Source of the DNA: JACDBE01 sp963714055
Lineage (GTDB): Bacteria; Actinomycetota; Acidimicrobiia; Spongiisociales; UBA5794
Reading direction: 5' to 3'
Assembly (NCBI GenBank): GCA_963714055.1
Contig: OY970227.1
Coordinates: 2,666,001-2,730,000, forward strand
Length of the DNA: 64,000 nt
Shown: positions 41,967 through 50,693 of the stretch, piece after piece
How the letters are laid out: each line of letters opens with the position of its first letter
Numbering within the stretch: the first letter of the stretch is position 1
Notes under the pieces: generated by a model
What the model saw: only the letters and a program-made list of their open reading frames with translations
Databases searched by the model: none
Told to the model about the DNA's origin: nothing
Position numbers and translations under genes: made by a program

Positions 41967-42245
41967 ATGAGCAGGTTGGACAGGGAGTTCTCGGCGACGC
42001 TGGTGAAGAGCCCGAACCCCGGCGGCTGGACCTACGTGGTCATGCCGGATTCCGTCGAGTACCTCGGAACCCGCGGCCTGGTCAAGGTGACCGGGACCAT
42101 CGACGGGCACCCATTCCGCAGCGCCTTCATGGCGATGGGCGACGGCACCCACAAGCTGCCGGTGAAGGCAGAGGTGCGTGCTGCCATCGCCAAGCACGAG
42201 GGAGACACGGTGACCGTTCACCTCGACCGGCGGCTCGACGACTGA
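41967..42245 (+). CDS. DUF1905 domain protein
   Basis: A 92-residue small beta-barrel protein. GGWTYVVMPDSVEYLGTRGLVKVTGTIDGHPFRSAFMAMGDGTHKLPVKAEVRAAIAKHEGDTVTVHL covers the DUF1905 domain end to end. Function unknown. GAGGAGG lies 8 nt before the ATG. It converges with the Ddn-like gene through a shared hairpin. Confidence 0.82.
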   Translation: MSRLDREFSATLVKSPNPGGWTYVVMPDSVEYLGTRGLVKVTGTIDGHPFRSAFMAMGDGTHKLPVKAEVRAAIAKHEGDTVTVHLDRRLDD

Positions 42246-42270
42246 TCTCGAGCCGGCCCGGCTCGATCAG
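42242..42270. terminator. Hairpin spanning convergent stop codons
   Basis: An inverted repeat around CGAGCCGG/CCGGCTCG, flanked by CTGAT/ATCAG, overlaps the ends of both convergent genes and can serve as a terminator in both directions. Confidence 0.5.
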
Positions 42271-42707
42271 GCCGACGGCGCCGGTCGCTCCACCCGGAAG
42301 ACCGGGAAACGGTCGAGCCGTTCGAGGAAGTCGGCGACGTCCGGGTCGTCGGGGACGTCCATGTACCGGCGGGCGTAGCTCTCGCGGGCGTAGTAGGTCG
42401 CCACCACCTTGGCCGCCTCCTCGCCTGTGGTCTCGTGCGCCGTGATGGGAACGGCCTCGCCGCCTCGCTCCAGAGTCGCCTGGGGCCGGCTGCGGAGGTT
42501 CTTGACCCAGCCGACGGCACCGTAAGGGGCGACCAGGTACTCGGCGCCGTCGAGCTCGACGGGCGACACCGGGACCTGGTGCTCGGTCCCGGTCCTCCGG
42601 CCGACCGTGGTCAGGATGGTGGCCGGGCCCCAGCCCTTACGGGCGAGCCACGACATGACCCGGCTGATGATCCGGGTCATCGTGGTCGTCCGGTACTGCT
42701 TGGCCAT
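42267..42707 (-). CDS. Deazaflavin-dependent nitroreductase family protein
   Basis: A 146-residue Ddn-like protein with ATILTTVGRRTGTEHQVPVSPVELDGAEYLVAPYGAVGWVKNLRSRPQATLERGG (about 29-84), the F420-binding core of the family. Two Ddn-type proteins in one window suggest F420-dependent redox chemistry is common in this organism. The start has TAGGAT 6 nt upstream, and the divergent PLP gene has the same arrangement. Confidence 0.82.
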   Translation of the reverse strand: MAKQYRTTTMTRIISRVMSWLARKGWGPATILTTVGRRTGTEHQVPVSPVELDGAEYLVAPYGAVGWVKNLRSRPQATLERGGEAVPITAHETTGEEAAKVVATYYARESYARRYMDVPDDPDVADFLERLDRFPVFRVERPAPSA

Positions 42708-42713
42708 GACGGC

Positions 42714-42759
42714 ATCCTACGGACGGTGCCACCGAGGCCTCGCCGGGCGGCCGTAACCT
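42714..42759. promoter_or_regulatory. Back-to-back leaderless promoters
   Basis: On the minus strand TAGGAT (42719-42714) ends 6 nt before ATG 42707. On the plus strand TAACCT (42754-42759) ends 6 nt before ATG 42766. Neither gap holds a ribosome site. The two -10 elements are 34 bp apart. Confidence 0.5.
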
Positions 42760-42765
42760 GCGCCG

Positions 42766-43971
42766 ATGAGCGCTGAACTTCCCGACACGGTGGGGCTGCG
42801 GACGGCGGCGGTGCACGCCGGCGAGTCCCCAGACCCGGCTACCAATGCCGCCTCGCCGCACATCGTCATGTCGACCACCTACGTCGTCGACCAGCCGGTC
42901 CCGTTCTCGGCAATGGACCGCGAGGACGGCGAGCAACCATTCGTCTACACCCGATGGGGGAACCCGACGGTGCGGCAGCTCGAGCGGAAGCTGGCGGCGC
43001 TCGAGGGCGCCGAGGACGGCCGGGCCTACGCCTCGGGCATGGCGGCCATCTCCGCCCTGCTCTTCTCCCGCCTGTCGTCCGGGGACCGGGTGGTGGTGAG
43101 CGACGTCGCCTACCCAGGGACCGCCGAGCTTGCCCGCCACACGTTGCGTCGCATGGGCATCGAGGTCGTGCTGGTCGACACCTCCGACGTGGCTGCGGTG
43201 CGGACGGCGCTGGAGACACCTGCCGCCCTGGTGTGGCTGGAGAGCCCGGCCAACCCGATCATGCGGTTGACGGACATCGAGGCCGTGGCGGAGGTCGCTC
43301 ACGAGGCCGGGGCCGACGTCGCCGTCGACTCGACCTTCGCCACCCCGGTGGCCACCAGGCCGCTCGAGCTCGGCGCCGACTACGTGGTCCACTCCCTCAC
43401 CAAGTACATCGGTGGCCACGGCGACGCCCTCGGCGGCGCAGTGCTGGGCAGCGCCGACCGGATGGCCGCCATCGACCTGGAGGCGACGGTCCATTACGGC
43501 GGGGTGATCTCCCCGTTCAACGCATGGTTGGTGATGCGCGGCGCCGCCACGCTCCCCATCCGGATGGCCGCCCACGAGGCCGGGGCGCTCGCCGTCGCCG
43601 AGGCGCTCGAGAACCACCCTGCGGTCCTCCGGGTCATGTTCCCCGGGCTCGAGTCCCATCCCCAGCATGAGCTGGCCCGGCGGCAGATGGCGTGCTTCTC
43701 GGGGATGCTCACCTTCCAGGTGGAGGATGGCGAGGCGGTGGCACTGCGAATGATGAAGGAACTGCGGGTGGTGCACTACGCCGTCTCGCTCGGCCACCAC
43801 CGCAGCCTCGTCTACTGGCTGCCAACCGACACGCTCATGGAGAGCACATACCGGCTGGAGGGCGACCAGCTGGCGGCGTATCGCAGCTACGCCGGCGATG
43901 GCGTCTTCCGGCTCTCGGTGGGGCTGGAGGATCCCGCCGACCTCGTCGAGGACCTGCTCGCCGTTCTGTGA
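42766..43971 (+). CDS. Cys/Met-metabolism PLP enzyme (cystathionine gamma-synthase/lyase family)
   Basis: A 401-residue fold-type I PLP enzyme. It has YTRWGNPTVRQLERKLAALEG (about 63-83), ASGMAAISALLF (about 89-100), WLESPANPIMRLTDIEA (about 157-173), DVAVDSTFATPV and the Schiff-base Lys in SLTKYIGGHGDALGG (about 205-219). These mark the cystathionine gamma-synthase, cystathionine lyase and methionine gamma-lyase group. Which reaction is catalysed cannot be resolved; no sulphur-assimilation neighbours are seen. Confidence 0.86.
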   Translation: MSAELPDTVGLRTAAVHAGESPDPATNAASPHIVMSTTYVVDQPVPFSAMDREDGEQPFVYTRWGNPTVRQLERKLAALEGAEDGRAYASGMAAISALLFSRLSSGDRVVVSDVAYPGTAELARHTLRRMGIEVVLVDTSDVAAVRTALETPAALVWLESPANPIMRLTDIEAVAEVAHEAGADVAVDSTFATPVATRPLELGADYVVHSLTKYIGGHGDALGGAVLGSADRMAAIDLEATVHYGGVISPFNAWLVMRGAATLPIRMAAHEAGALAVAEALENHPAVLRVMFPGLESHPQHELARRQMACFSGMLTFQVEDGEAVALRMMKELRVVHYAVSLGHHRSLVYWLPTDTLMESTYRLEGDQLAAYRSYAGDGVFRLSVGLEDPADLVEDLLAVL

Positions 43972-44010
43972 CGCCGGCGATTTCGACCGGCCCGGTAGCG
44001 TCCAGGTCTG

Positions 44011-44490
44011 ATGACCATCACCGATGATCCGGTGAGGACGGGGCCTGCCGATCGGCGGTTCCGGATCGTTGCCCGCCGTTTCATCGTCCTGGCCGTGGTG
44101 GTGCTCCAGGTGTCGCTGGTCGTCCGTGCCTACTCATCGGACCACGACCAGTTCGGGTTTCAGATGTTCCCCGAGTCGAGCACCTGGCAGGCCGACATCG
44201 TGCGGGTCGCCGCCGACGGCACCCGGGTCTCCATCGACGAGCCCTGGCCGGGTGGCTACCGGTGGGACGCGCTGGTAACGGAGGGCGGGCTCCGCCACCC
44301 GGCGGGCCGGCACCACGCCGACGCCGGCATCGACAGCCAGCTCGCCTTCCTCGCCGCCGCCCTCGACTGGGTGGCCGCCAACACCCCCGAAGACACCGAG
44401 ACGGACCATCTCGAGGCAACGGTCACGTACTGGCGGAACGTCGACGGCCCGTTCCACCTGGTGCTGCGCAGCGACCGGAGGGCACCGTGA
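44011..44490 (+). CDS. Single-pass membrane protein upstream of an HTTM gene
   Basis: A 159-residue protein with one helix (about 25-40, FIVLAVVVLQVSLVVRAY) and an extracytoplasmic domain containing FGFQMFPESSTWQADIVRV and TVTYWRNVDGPFHLVL. It overlaps the GTG of the HTTM-domain gene by 4 bp (GTGA). I recall similar small proteins beside HTTM genes, so they may function together. Confidence 0.62.
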   Translation: MTITDDPVRTGPADRRFRIVARRFIVLAVVVLQVSLVVRAYSSDHDQFGFQMFPESSTWQADIVRVAADGTRVSIDEPWPGGYRWDALVTEGGLRHPAGRHHADAGIDSQLAFLAAALDWVAANTPEDTETDHLEATVTYWRNVDGPFHLVLRSDRRAP

Positions 44491-45627
44491 CCTCGCCCGG
44501 GCAACGGCTCGACGAGTTGCTCGGCCGGCGGGTGTCGATGCGCGCCCTGGCGGTCCTCCGCATCCTGGCCGGCCCGATCGTGTTGTTCCACCTGCGGCCC
44601 TTCCTGGAGCAGGCGGCCGGCGGGGTCATCTACCGGGACGTCTTCCACCAACCGTACGCATCCTGGTATCCGGACCTTCCCCACTCGCTGTACGTGACCG
44701 TGCTCGTCGGCCGGTGCGGTGGGCGCGGTGGCGATGACGATCGGGCTCTTCACCAGGGCGGCGACGCTCACCGTTCTCGCCGTCGTCTCCTACAACCTCT
44801 TTCTCTCGACGACCCACTACCACCACAACCGTGGCTACCTGGTGATCGTGCTGGCGGCGCTGGCGGTCGTGCCGTGCGGGCGGGAGCTCTCGGTCGATTC
44901 GTGGCTGCGACGGCGGCGCGGCCTGCCCGCCCTCGACCCGTCGGCTCCGGGCTGGCCCCTGTGGCTGCTCCGATTCGAGGCCGCCACCGTCTACGGGGCG
45001 TCGGGGTTGAGCAAGCTGCTCGACGCCGACTGGTTCGCCGGCACGGTCACCTGGGACCGGATGGTGCGCGTGCAGGACCTCATGGCGGCACGGTCGGTGC
45101 CGGGCTGGGTGATCGATGTCGTCACCGACCGCGGCTTCCACGCCTATGCGGCCAAGGTGATCGTGATCACCGAGCTGTTCATCGCCGTCGGGCTGTGGTG
45201 GAGAGCCACCCGGTACGCCGCCGTGTGGATCGCCGTCTGCTTCCACGTGGCCATCGAGCTCACCGCGTCGGTGCAGGTGTTCTCCTACCTCGCCGTCGCC
45301 GCCCTCCTCATCTGGGCGGTGCCCTCGACCCGTGATCGGACACTCGAGGTCGACCTGGCGTCGCCCGCCGGCCGCCGTATCGCCTCGGTGGTCCACCGGC
45401 TCGACTGGCTGGCCCGCTTCGCCGTGGTCGACTCGCCGGATGGGAACACCCGGGAAGGGCCGGCCGGCGTCACCGATCGGGACGGCACCGTGTACGACGG
45501 GGTACCGGCGCTGGTCTTCATCGCCAGCAGGCTGCCGCTGACCGCCTGGTTCGCACTACCCCTCTTGCTGCTGCCGGCGGTGCGTCGCGCTCGACGTGAG
45601 CCGCCGCTCGTGCCCGCCACGGCGTAG
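44487..45627 (+). CDS. HTTM-domain membrane protein (one frameshift)
   Basis: Joined, about 380 residues. The first 75 residues (GTG 44487) contain ALAVLRILAGPIVLFHLRPFL and end at LYVTVLVG. From about 44711 the sequence resumes one base out of register with GAVGAVAMTIGLFTRAATLT. Adding one G at 44709-44710 restores the frame. Landmarks of HTTM (horizontally transferred transmembrane, vitamin K-dependent gamma-carboxylase-like) proteins are STTHYHHNRGYLVIVLAALAVVP and YGASGLSKLLDADWF. Several helices are predicted. Carboxylation by bacterial HTTM proteins is not shown in general. It follows the single-pass gene in an overlapping pair. Confidence 0.72.
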
Positions 45628-45670
45628 ATCCGCTCCAGTCTCGATCGCTCCCGGGTCACTCCTCCAGAGT

Positions 45671-45722
45671 TTGACACGATCAATGAACATTGATAAGTTA
45701 GCAGCGATCAGTGAACATCGGT
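45671..45722 (+). promoter_or_regulatory. MMPL-tetR promoter with two dyads
   Basis: TTGACA (45671-45676) and TAAGTT (45694-45699) are separated by 17 bp. A perfect palindrome ATCAATG-AA-CATTGAT (45679-45694) fills the spacer, and an imperfect copy (45707-45722) sits 28 bp further on. The TetR encoded at the end of the operon is the likely ligand. Confidence 0.78.
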
Positions 45723-45746
45723 CAGTCATCGACGGAGGGAGAGGTC

Positions 45747-47975
45747 ATGAAGTCGCTCGGCGAGCTCATCGTCAGGTTCAGGGTGTGGGTCCTCGTCACC
45801 GGGGCTCTCGGCCTGGTGGCGGCCGGTGTCTTCGGCGGTGGGGTCGCCGCCTCCCTGTCCAACGGGGGATTCGAGGACGCCGGTGCCGAGTCCGTGCAGG
45901 CGGCAGCGCAGCTGGAGGACGACTTCGGGGTGCGTGACCCGTCGGTCGTCCTGGTGGTGTCCGCCCCGTCGGGGTCGGTGGACGATGCAGACGTGGCGGC
46001 GACGGGCACGGGCATCGCCGAGCAGCTCGCCGCCGAGCCAGGGGTGAGCGCGGTGAGCTCCTACTGGTCGTTGGGCTCGCCGCCGGGGTTGCGGTCGCAC
46101 GACGGCGACCGTGCCTTGGTCTTCGCCTCCCTCGAGGGCGAGCAAAGCGAGATCGTCACCCGATCCGGAGAGCTCGCCGAGGAGTACCGTGGCACGTGGG
46201 GCCCGGTGACGGTGGCGGTGGGCGGCCAGGGACCGCTGTTCGCCGAGATCCAGGAGACGGTCGAGGGAGACCTCGTTCTGGCCGAGACCATCGCCTTCCC
46301 GCTGACCGCCATCCTGTTGATCATCGTGTTCGGGAGCGTGGTGGCGGCGTCGCTGCCGCTGCTCATCGGCGGTTTCGCCATCGTCGGCACCTTCCTGGTC
46401 CTCCAGGTCCTCACCGGGTTCACCGAGGTCTCGATCTTCGCCCTCAACCTGACCACCGCCCTGGGGCTGGGCCTGGCCATCGACTACTCGCTGTTCGTGG
46501 TGTCCCGGTTCCGCGAGGAGTTGGCACGAGGCTCGGCGACCGCCGACGCCGTGGTCCGCACCGTCGAGACGGCGGGGCGGACCGTGCTGTTCTCGGGGGC
46601 GACGGTGGCCATCTCCCTGTCGGCGATGCTGGTCTTCGATCTCGCCTTCCTCCGGTCGTTCGGCTACGCCGGCATCGCCGTGGTCGCCATGGCGGCCCTG
46701 GGGGCGGTCGTCTTCCTCCCCGCCGTCCTCGCCGTGCTCGGCCCCAGGGTTGACCGGCTGCGGATCCGCAACGTGTCCCCGCAACACGAGGGCGACGGGG
46801 TGTGGCACCGCATCGCCATGGGGGTGATGCGGCGTCCGTGGCCGGTGGCCACCGCCGCAGTCCTGCTCCTCCTGGTCCTCGGCACCCCCTTCTTCCGCAT
46901 CGTGCTCGGCAACTCCGACGACCGGGTGCTCCCGGACACGGCGGCCGCCCGAGAGGTCGGCGACATCCTGCGGGCGGACTTCGACGCAAACGAGTCATCG
47001 GCGCTCACCGTGGTCGCCGGGGCGGTCGACGTCACCACCGACGGCGACGACGTCCACCGCTACGCCGCCGCGGTGTCGGCGCTCGACGGCGTCGCCCGGG
47101 TAGACGCTGTCACCGGGACGTACATCGCGGGAAGCCGCGCCGCCGGGCCCACCGCGGCCTCCGCCCGGTTCGCCTCTCCGGCCGGCACCTACCTCACCGT
47201 GGTCCCCGACGTCGAGCCGGGGTCGCCCGAAGGGGAGGCCCTGGTTGCGGATGTCCGCTCCACCGCCGCCGCCTTCGACACGATGGTCACCGGCGGCGCC
47301 TCGGCGCTGGTCGACAACAAGGCGTCGCTGCTCGGGTCGATCCCGTACGCAATCGCCATCATCATCGTCGCCACTTTCGTCCTGCTCTTCCTGATGTTCG
47401 GGTCGGTGGTGGTGCCCGCCAAGGCGGTGATACTCAACCTGCTCTCGCTGTCCGCCACCTTCGGGGCGATGGTGTGGATCTTCCAGGACGGCAACCTCTC
47501 AGGCGTGCTCGGGTTCACCCCGACCGGCGCCATCGAGATCACCATGCCGATCCTGATGTTCGCCATCGCCTTCGGGCTGTCGATGGACTACGAGGTGTTC
47601 CTGCTGTCCCGGATCAAGGAGGAGTACGACCGCACCGGCGACAACGTGGCCTCGGTGGCATCGGGCCTGGAGCGCACCGGTCGCATCGTCACCGCCGCCG
47701 CCCTGCTCATCGCCGTGGTGTTCATCGCCTTCGCGACCTCTGGGGTCACCTTCATGAAGCTGTTCGGCATCGGGATGACGATCGCCGTGCTGATCGACGC
47801 CTTCGTGGTGAGGGCGACCCTGGTCCCGGCATTCATGCGCCTCGCCGGCGCCGCCAACTGGTGGGCGCCCCGTTGGCTCCGCCCCGTCTACGAGCGGTTT
47901 GGGATCAGCGAGCACTCCGCCGCGGCGGCACCGACCCTCCCTACACTCGACGAGACCCCCGTCGAGGTTGGATGA
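45747..47975 (+). CDS. MMPL-family RND-type transporter
   Basis: A 742-residue transporter with twelve predicted helices in two halves, each with a large extracytoplasmic loop. It shows LGLGLAIDYSLFVVSRFREEL in the first half and IAFGLSMDYEVFLLSRIKEEYDRT in the second (the Asp-Tyr dyads of MMPL proton relay helices). MMPL proteins export lipids, peptidolipids or drugs; the substrate is unknown. ATG 45747 follows GGAGGGAGAGG. The stop overlaps the tetR ATG by 4 bp (ATGA), and its promoter holds two operator dyads. Confidence 0.88.
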   Translation: MKSLGELIVRFRVWVLVTGALGLVAAGVFGGGVAASLSNGGFEDAGAESVQAAAQLEDDFGVRDPSVVLVVSAPSGSVDDADVAATGTGIAEQLAAEPGVSAVSSYWSLGSPPGLRSHDGDRALVFASLEGEQSEIVTRSGELAEEYRGTWGPVTVAVGGQGPLFAEIQETVEGDLVLAETIAFPLTAILLIIVFGSVVAASLPLLIGGFAIVGTFLVLQVLTGFTEVSIFALNLTTALGLGLAIDYSLFVVSRFREELARGSATADAVVRTVETAGRTVLFSGATVAISLSAMLVFDLAFLRSFGYAGIAVVAMAALGAVVFLPAVLAVLGPRVDRLRIRNVSPQHEGDGVWHRIAMGVMRRPWPVATAAVLLLLVLGTPFFRIVLGNSDDRVLPDTAAAREVGDILRADFDANESSALTVVAGAVDVTTDGDDVHRYAAAVSALDGVARVDAVTGTYIAGSRAAGPTAASARFASPAGTYLTVVPDVEPGSPEGEALVADVRSTAAAFDTMVTGGASALVDNKASLLGSIPYAIAIIIVATFVLLFLMFGSVVVPAKAVILNLLSLSATFGAMVWIFQDGNLSGVLGFTPTGAIEITMPILMFAIAFGLSMDYEVFLLSRIKEEYDRTGDNVASVASGLERTGRIVTAAALLIAVVFIAFATSGVTFMKLFGIGMTIAVLIDAFVVRATLVPAFMRLAGAANWWAPRWLRPVYERFGISEHSAAAAPTLPTLDETPVEVG

Positions 47976-48625
47976 CCGCCACACCCGAAATCCTGACCCC
48001 GCCTGCGAGCCGGCGGCGCGCCCGTAAGGGCGAAGGCGAGCTGCTCCGTGAGGAGATCCTCGATGCCGCCGAGGCGCTGCTCATAGAGAAGGGCCATCCC
48101 GACGCGGTGTCGATCCGCGCGGTGGCCGCTCGCGTCGGGGTATCGCCGCCCGCCATCTACCTGCACTTCGCCGACAAGGACGAGCTCTTCTTCCACTGCT
48201 GCGCCCGGAACATGGAGGAGCTGGCCGACCGGTTGGTGGCGGCCGGTCAGGAGGGGTCGATGCTGGAACGGCTGGAGGCCATGGGCCGGGCCTACATTCG
48301 TTTCGGGCTGGAGCGAGGTGAGCGCTACGAAGTGATGTTCGTGGCCCGGCCACCGCAGTCCATCGTCGAGGACCCCGACGTAGAGCTCCCCGGTGTCCGG
48401 GCCCTGCGCGCCACCGAGGCGGTCGTGGCCGCCGGCATCGAGTCGGGTGAGCTGCGTGCCGACCTCGACCCCGCTGCCACCGCCGCGTCGTTGTGGGCCG
48501 CGGTCCACGGCACCGTGCTGGTCCTCCTGGGATCGGATGCCAAGCCCGGGTTCGAGATGCCGGCAGACGAGCAGGTCATCGCGAGCACGATCGAGATGGT
48601 GCGCTCCGGGCTCCAGGCGAGGTAG
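47972..48625 (+). CDS. TetR-family regulator of the MMPL operon
   Basis: A 217-residue TetR protein. The HTH is intact: LLREEILDAAEALLIEKGHPDAVSIRAVAARVGVSPPAIYLHFADKDELFFHC (about 25-78). The C-terminal ligand domain is helical (ATAASLWAAVHGTVLVLLG). Start ATG overlaps the MMPL stop. It likely represses the promoter at 45.67 kb, where a perfect 16-bp dyad lies in the spacer. Confidence 0.88.
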   Translation: MTATPEILTPPASRRRARKGEGELLREEILDAAEALLIEKGHPDAVSIRAVAARVGVSPPAIYLHFADKDELFFHCCARNMEELADRLVAAGQEGSMLERLEAMGRAYIRFGLERGERYEVMFVARPPQSIVEDPDVELPGVRALRATEAVVAAGIESGELRADLDPAATAASLWAAVHGTVLVLLGSDAKPGFEMPADEQVIASTIEMVRSGLQAR

Positions 48626-48663
48626 GGCCCCCGCCGGGGGAGCCCGGACGTGACCGGGTACGG

Positions 48664-49518
48664 TCAGATCTCGATCTCGCCGCTCACTGCGGTCACCGTG
48701 GCGCCGCCCACCCAGACGGTTCCCTCCTCCTCGTCGAGGTCGATGTGCACCCGGCCCGCCCGGCCCATGGCCGTCCCCTGAGCGGCGACGTACGGCGCCA
48801 TCAACCGCCCGGTGCCGAGCAACCACTGTGCCAGCGAGGCGTTGAGGCTCCCGGTCACCGGGTCTTCCCTGATGTTGCCGTGCTCGTCGCTGAAGAAGGC
48901 CCGGACCTCCAGGGCGCACTCCGACCCGGGCGGGTATGGCCCGGCGACGCCGACGTCGAAGCTTCCTTCCCCCTCGAAGCGGGCGATCCGAGGCGACGTC
49001 TCCAGGACGAGGTCGGCATCGTCGACGAGGACCCCGATCCACCCCGGCCCGTTGTCCACCCATTCGACGGCGACCACCCGATCCGGGTCGAGCCCGAGCA
49101 CCGAGACCACGTCGGCGGCGTCGGCCGGGTCGGCCGGTCCGGAACGGACCAGGGGAGGGGCGGCGAAGGAGATCACGCCGCCGGTGCGGCGCAACGGCAC
49201 CAGGCCCGCCCCGCATTCCTGGAGGACCACGTCATGTCTCCGGGGCTGCCCGCCGCTCTCCAGCCAGGCGTGGCAGGCGCCCAGCGTCGGATGGCCGGCG
49301 AAGGGCAGCTCGCGCGCCGGCGTGAAGATGCGCACCAGGTAGTCGGCGTGCGGCTTCGTCGGTGGCAACAGGAAGACGCTCTCGGACAGGTTGGCCCAAC
49401 GGGCGAAATCCTGCATCTGCTCCGTGCTCAACCCTTCGGCGTCGGCTACGACCGCCAGCGGGTTGCCCGAGAACGGTGCCGACCCGAACACGTCGACCTG
49501 GAGAAACGGACGGGCCAT
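48664..49518 (-). CDS. PhzF-family isomerase
   Basis: A 284-residue PhzF fold protein. VDVFGSAPFSGNPLAVVADAEGLS (N-terminal half-barrel), the catalytic Glu in NLSESVFLLPP (about 45), FTPARELPFAGHPTLGACHAWL (about 66) and REDPVTGSLNASLAQWL (about 225) are family landmarks. PhzF-type enzymes isomerise or dehydrate small metabolites; only in phenazine clusters is the substrate known. GAGGAGG precedes the ATG at 49518; a longer frame is a shadow. Confidence 0.85.
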   Translation of the reverse strand: MARPFLQVDVFGSAPFSGNPLAVVADAEGLSTEQMQDFARWANLSESVFLLPPTKPHADYLVRIFTPARELPFAGHPTLGACHAWLESGGQPRRHDVVLQECGAGLVPLRRTGGVISFAAPPLVRSGPADPADAADVVSVLGLDPDRVVAVEWVDNGPGWIGVLVDDADLVLETSPRIARFEGEGSFDVGVAGPYPPGSECALEVRAFFSDEHGNIREDPVTGSLNASLAQWLLGTGRLMAPYVAAQGTAMGRAGRVHIDLDEEEGTVWVGGATVTAVSGEIEI

Positions 49519-49635
49519 GGGTGGACGCCTCCTCTCACGGGGGATGCGCGACGCTACCCACAACCGTCGAGGTGGGTGCGTCGCACGGGTGCAAATCGGG
49601 TAGAAAGGGTGGAACACGCAACCCCGGAGGTACCC

Positions 49636-50016
49636 ATGGCCGCCAAGGTCGTCCACTTCGAGATCCCCTTCGACGACGGCGAGCGGGCACTCGCCTTCTA
49701 CAGGGGCATCTTCGACTGGGACATCCAGTCGATGCCCGACATGGGCTACAACATGGTGTCGACCGGCCCCACCGGCGATGTCGGGCCGACCGAGCCAGGG
49801 TACATCGGCGGGGGGATGCTGGAGAGGCAGGACCCGGTGACAGTGCCGGTCATCGTCATCCAAGTCGACGACATCGACGCCACCCTGGCGGCGATCGAGG
49901 CCGGGGGAGGGTCGACGGTACGCCCCAAGGAACCGGTGGCCGACATGGGCTTCGCCGCCTACTTCAACGACTCGGAAGGCAACCTGGCCGGCCTGTGGGA
50001 GTCCGCTTCAGGCTGA
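49636..50016 (+). CDS. VOC family protein
   Basis: A 126-residue VOC-fold protein: KVVHFEIPFDDGERALAFYRGIFDWDIQSMPDMGYNMVSTG at the N-terminus, VVIQVDDIDATLAAIEAGGG in the middle and GFAAYFNDSEGNLAGLWES at the C-terminus. It matches the small bacterial VOC group whose function is unknown. GGAGG lies 5 nt before the ATG. Confidence 0.8.
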   Translation: MAAKVVHFEIPFDDGERALAFYRGIFDWDIQSMPDMGYNMVSTGPTGDVGPTEPGYIGGGMLERQDPVTVPVIVIQVDDIDATLAAIEAGGGSTVRPKEPVADMGFAAYFNDSEGNLAGLWESASG

Positions 50017-50164
50017 CGCCCGGCGGTAGGACGGTGCCCGGCGCGACCCGGAAGGGAGCGCGCTCGGCCGTCGCCAAGCAGTCTCACCCTCGTCCCTTCT
50101 CGCCAGCTCGTTGTGGCTGTCCGACGCCGCCACGTCGCGCCCGGGTTCACAGCCGCAGCAGCAC

Positions 50165-50192
50165 TTGACAAGTAATTTGAGTGATCTACACT
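50165..50192 (+). promoter_or_regulatory. Sigma-70-like promoter of the Hsp20 gene
   Basis: TTGACA (50165-50170), a 16-bp spacer and TACACT (50187-50192), about 70 nt upstream of the ATG. The spacer contains TTTGAGTG, reminiscent of HAIR elements (HspR), but without a convincing inverted partner. Confidence 0.55.
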
Positions 50193-50264
50193 TAGATAAA
50201 GATCCACGTGAATGATGAGATCGGATGAAAAGTCCGGTTCGTCACCGAGAGAGGAGCCAGTGCA

Positions 50265-50693
50265 ATGTTGCGATTCACCGAGCCATTCGACGAGTTCGAT
50301 CGCATCGTCGGTCAGCTCGGGGGCCGTTGGCGTGCCGGCATGATGCCGATGGACGCCTACGAGAAGGATGGGACCTACGTCCTGCGCTTCGACCTCCCCG
50401 GGGTCGGGCCCGAGCAGGTCGACGTCACCGTCGAGAACGGGCAGATCGTCGTCACCGCCGAGCGCTCGTTCGAGGACACCGACGATGTCACCTGGCTGGT
50501 GCGGGAGCGTCCCACCGGGACCCACCAGCGCCAGATCCGACTCGGCCGGCAGCTCGACAGCGGCGCCGTCAGCGCTTCCTACGACGACGGTGTGCTCACC
50601 GTCACCGTGCCGATGCGTGAGGAGGCCAAGCCGCGCAAGGTGTCTGTGGCGGCGTCCTCGTCGCAGGCGGCGATCCCGGCCGAGGTCCACTGA
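50265..50693 (+). CDS. Hsp20/alpha-crystallin family small heat shock protein
   Basis: A 142-residue sHsp. The alpha-crystallin domain spans about residues 30-130: MDAYEKDGTYVLRFDLPGVGPEQVDVTVENGQIVVTAE, RQIRLGRQLDSGAVSASYDDGVLTVTVP and the C-terminal PRKVSV motif. sHsps hold unfolding proteins without ATP. GAGAGGAG lies about 6 nt before the ATG. A strong terminator follows at 50714. Confidence 0.9.
   Translation: MLRFTEPFDEFDRIVGQLGGRWRAGMMPMDAYEKDGTYVLRFDLPGVGPEQVDVTVENGQIVVTAERSFEDTDDVTWLVRERPTGTHQRQIRLGRQLDSGAVSASYDDGVLTVTVPMREEAKPRKVSVAASSSQAAIPAEVH

Noticed and set aside
48493..50016. 507-residue plus-strand ORF
   Set aside because: Only the last 126 residues (VOC protein from 49636) are protein-like; the rest is antisense to PhzF.
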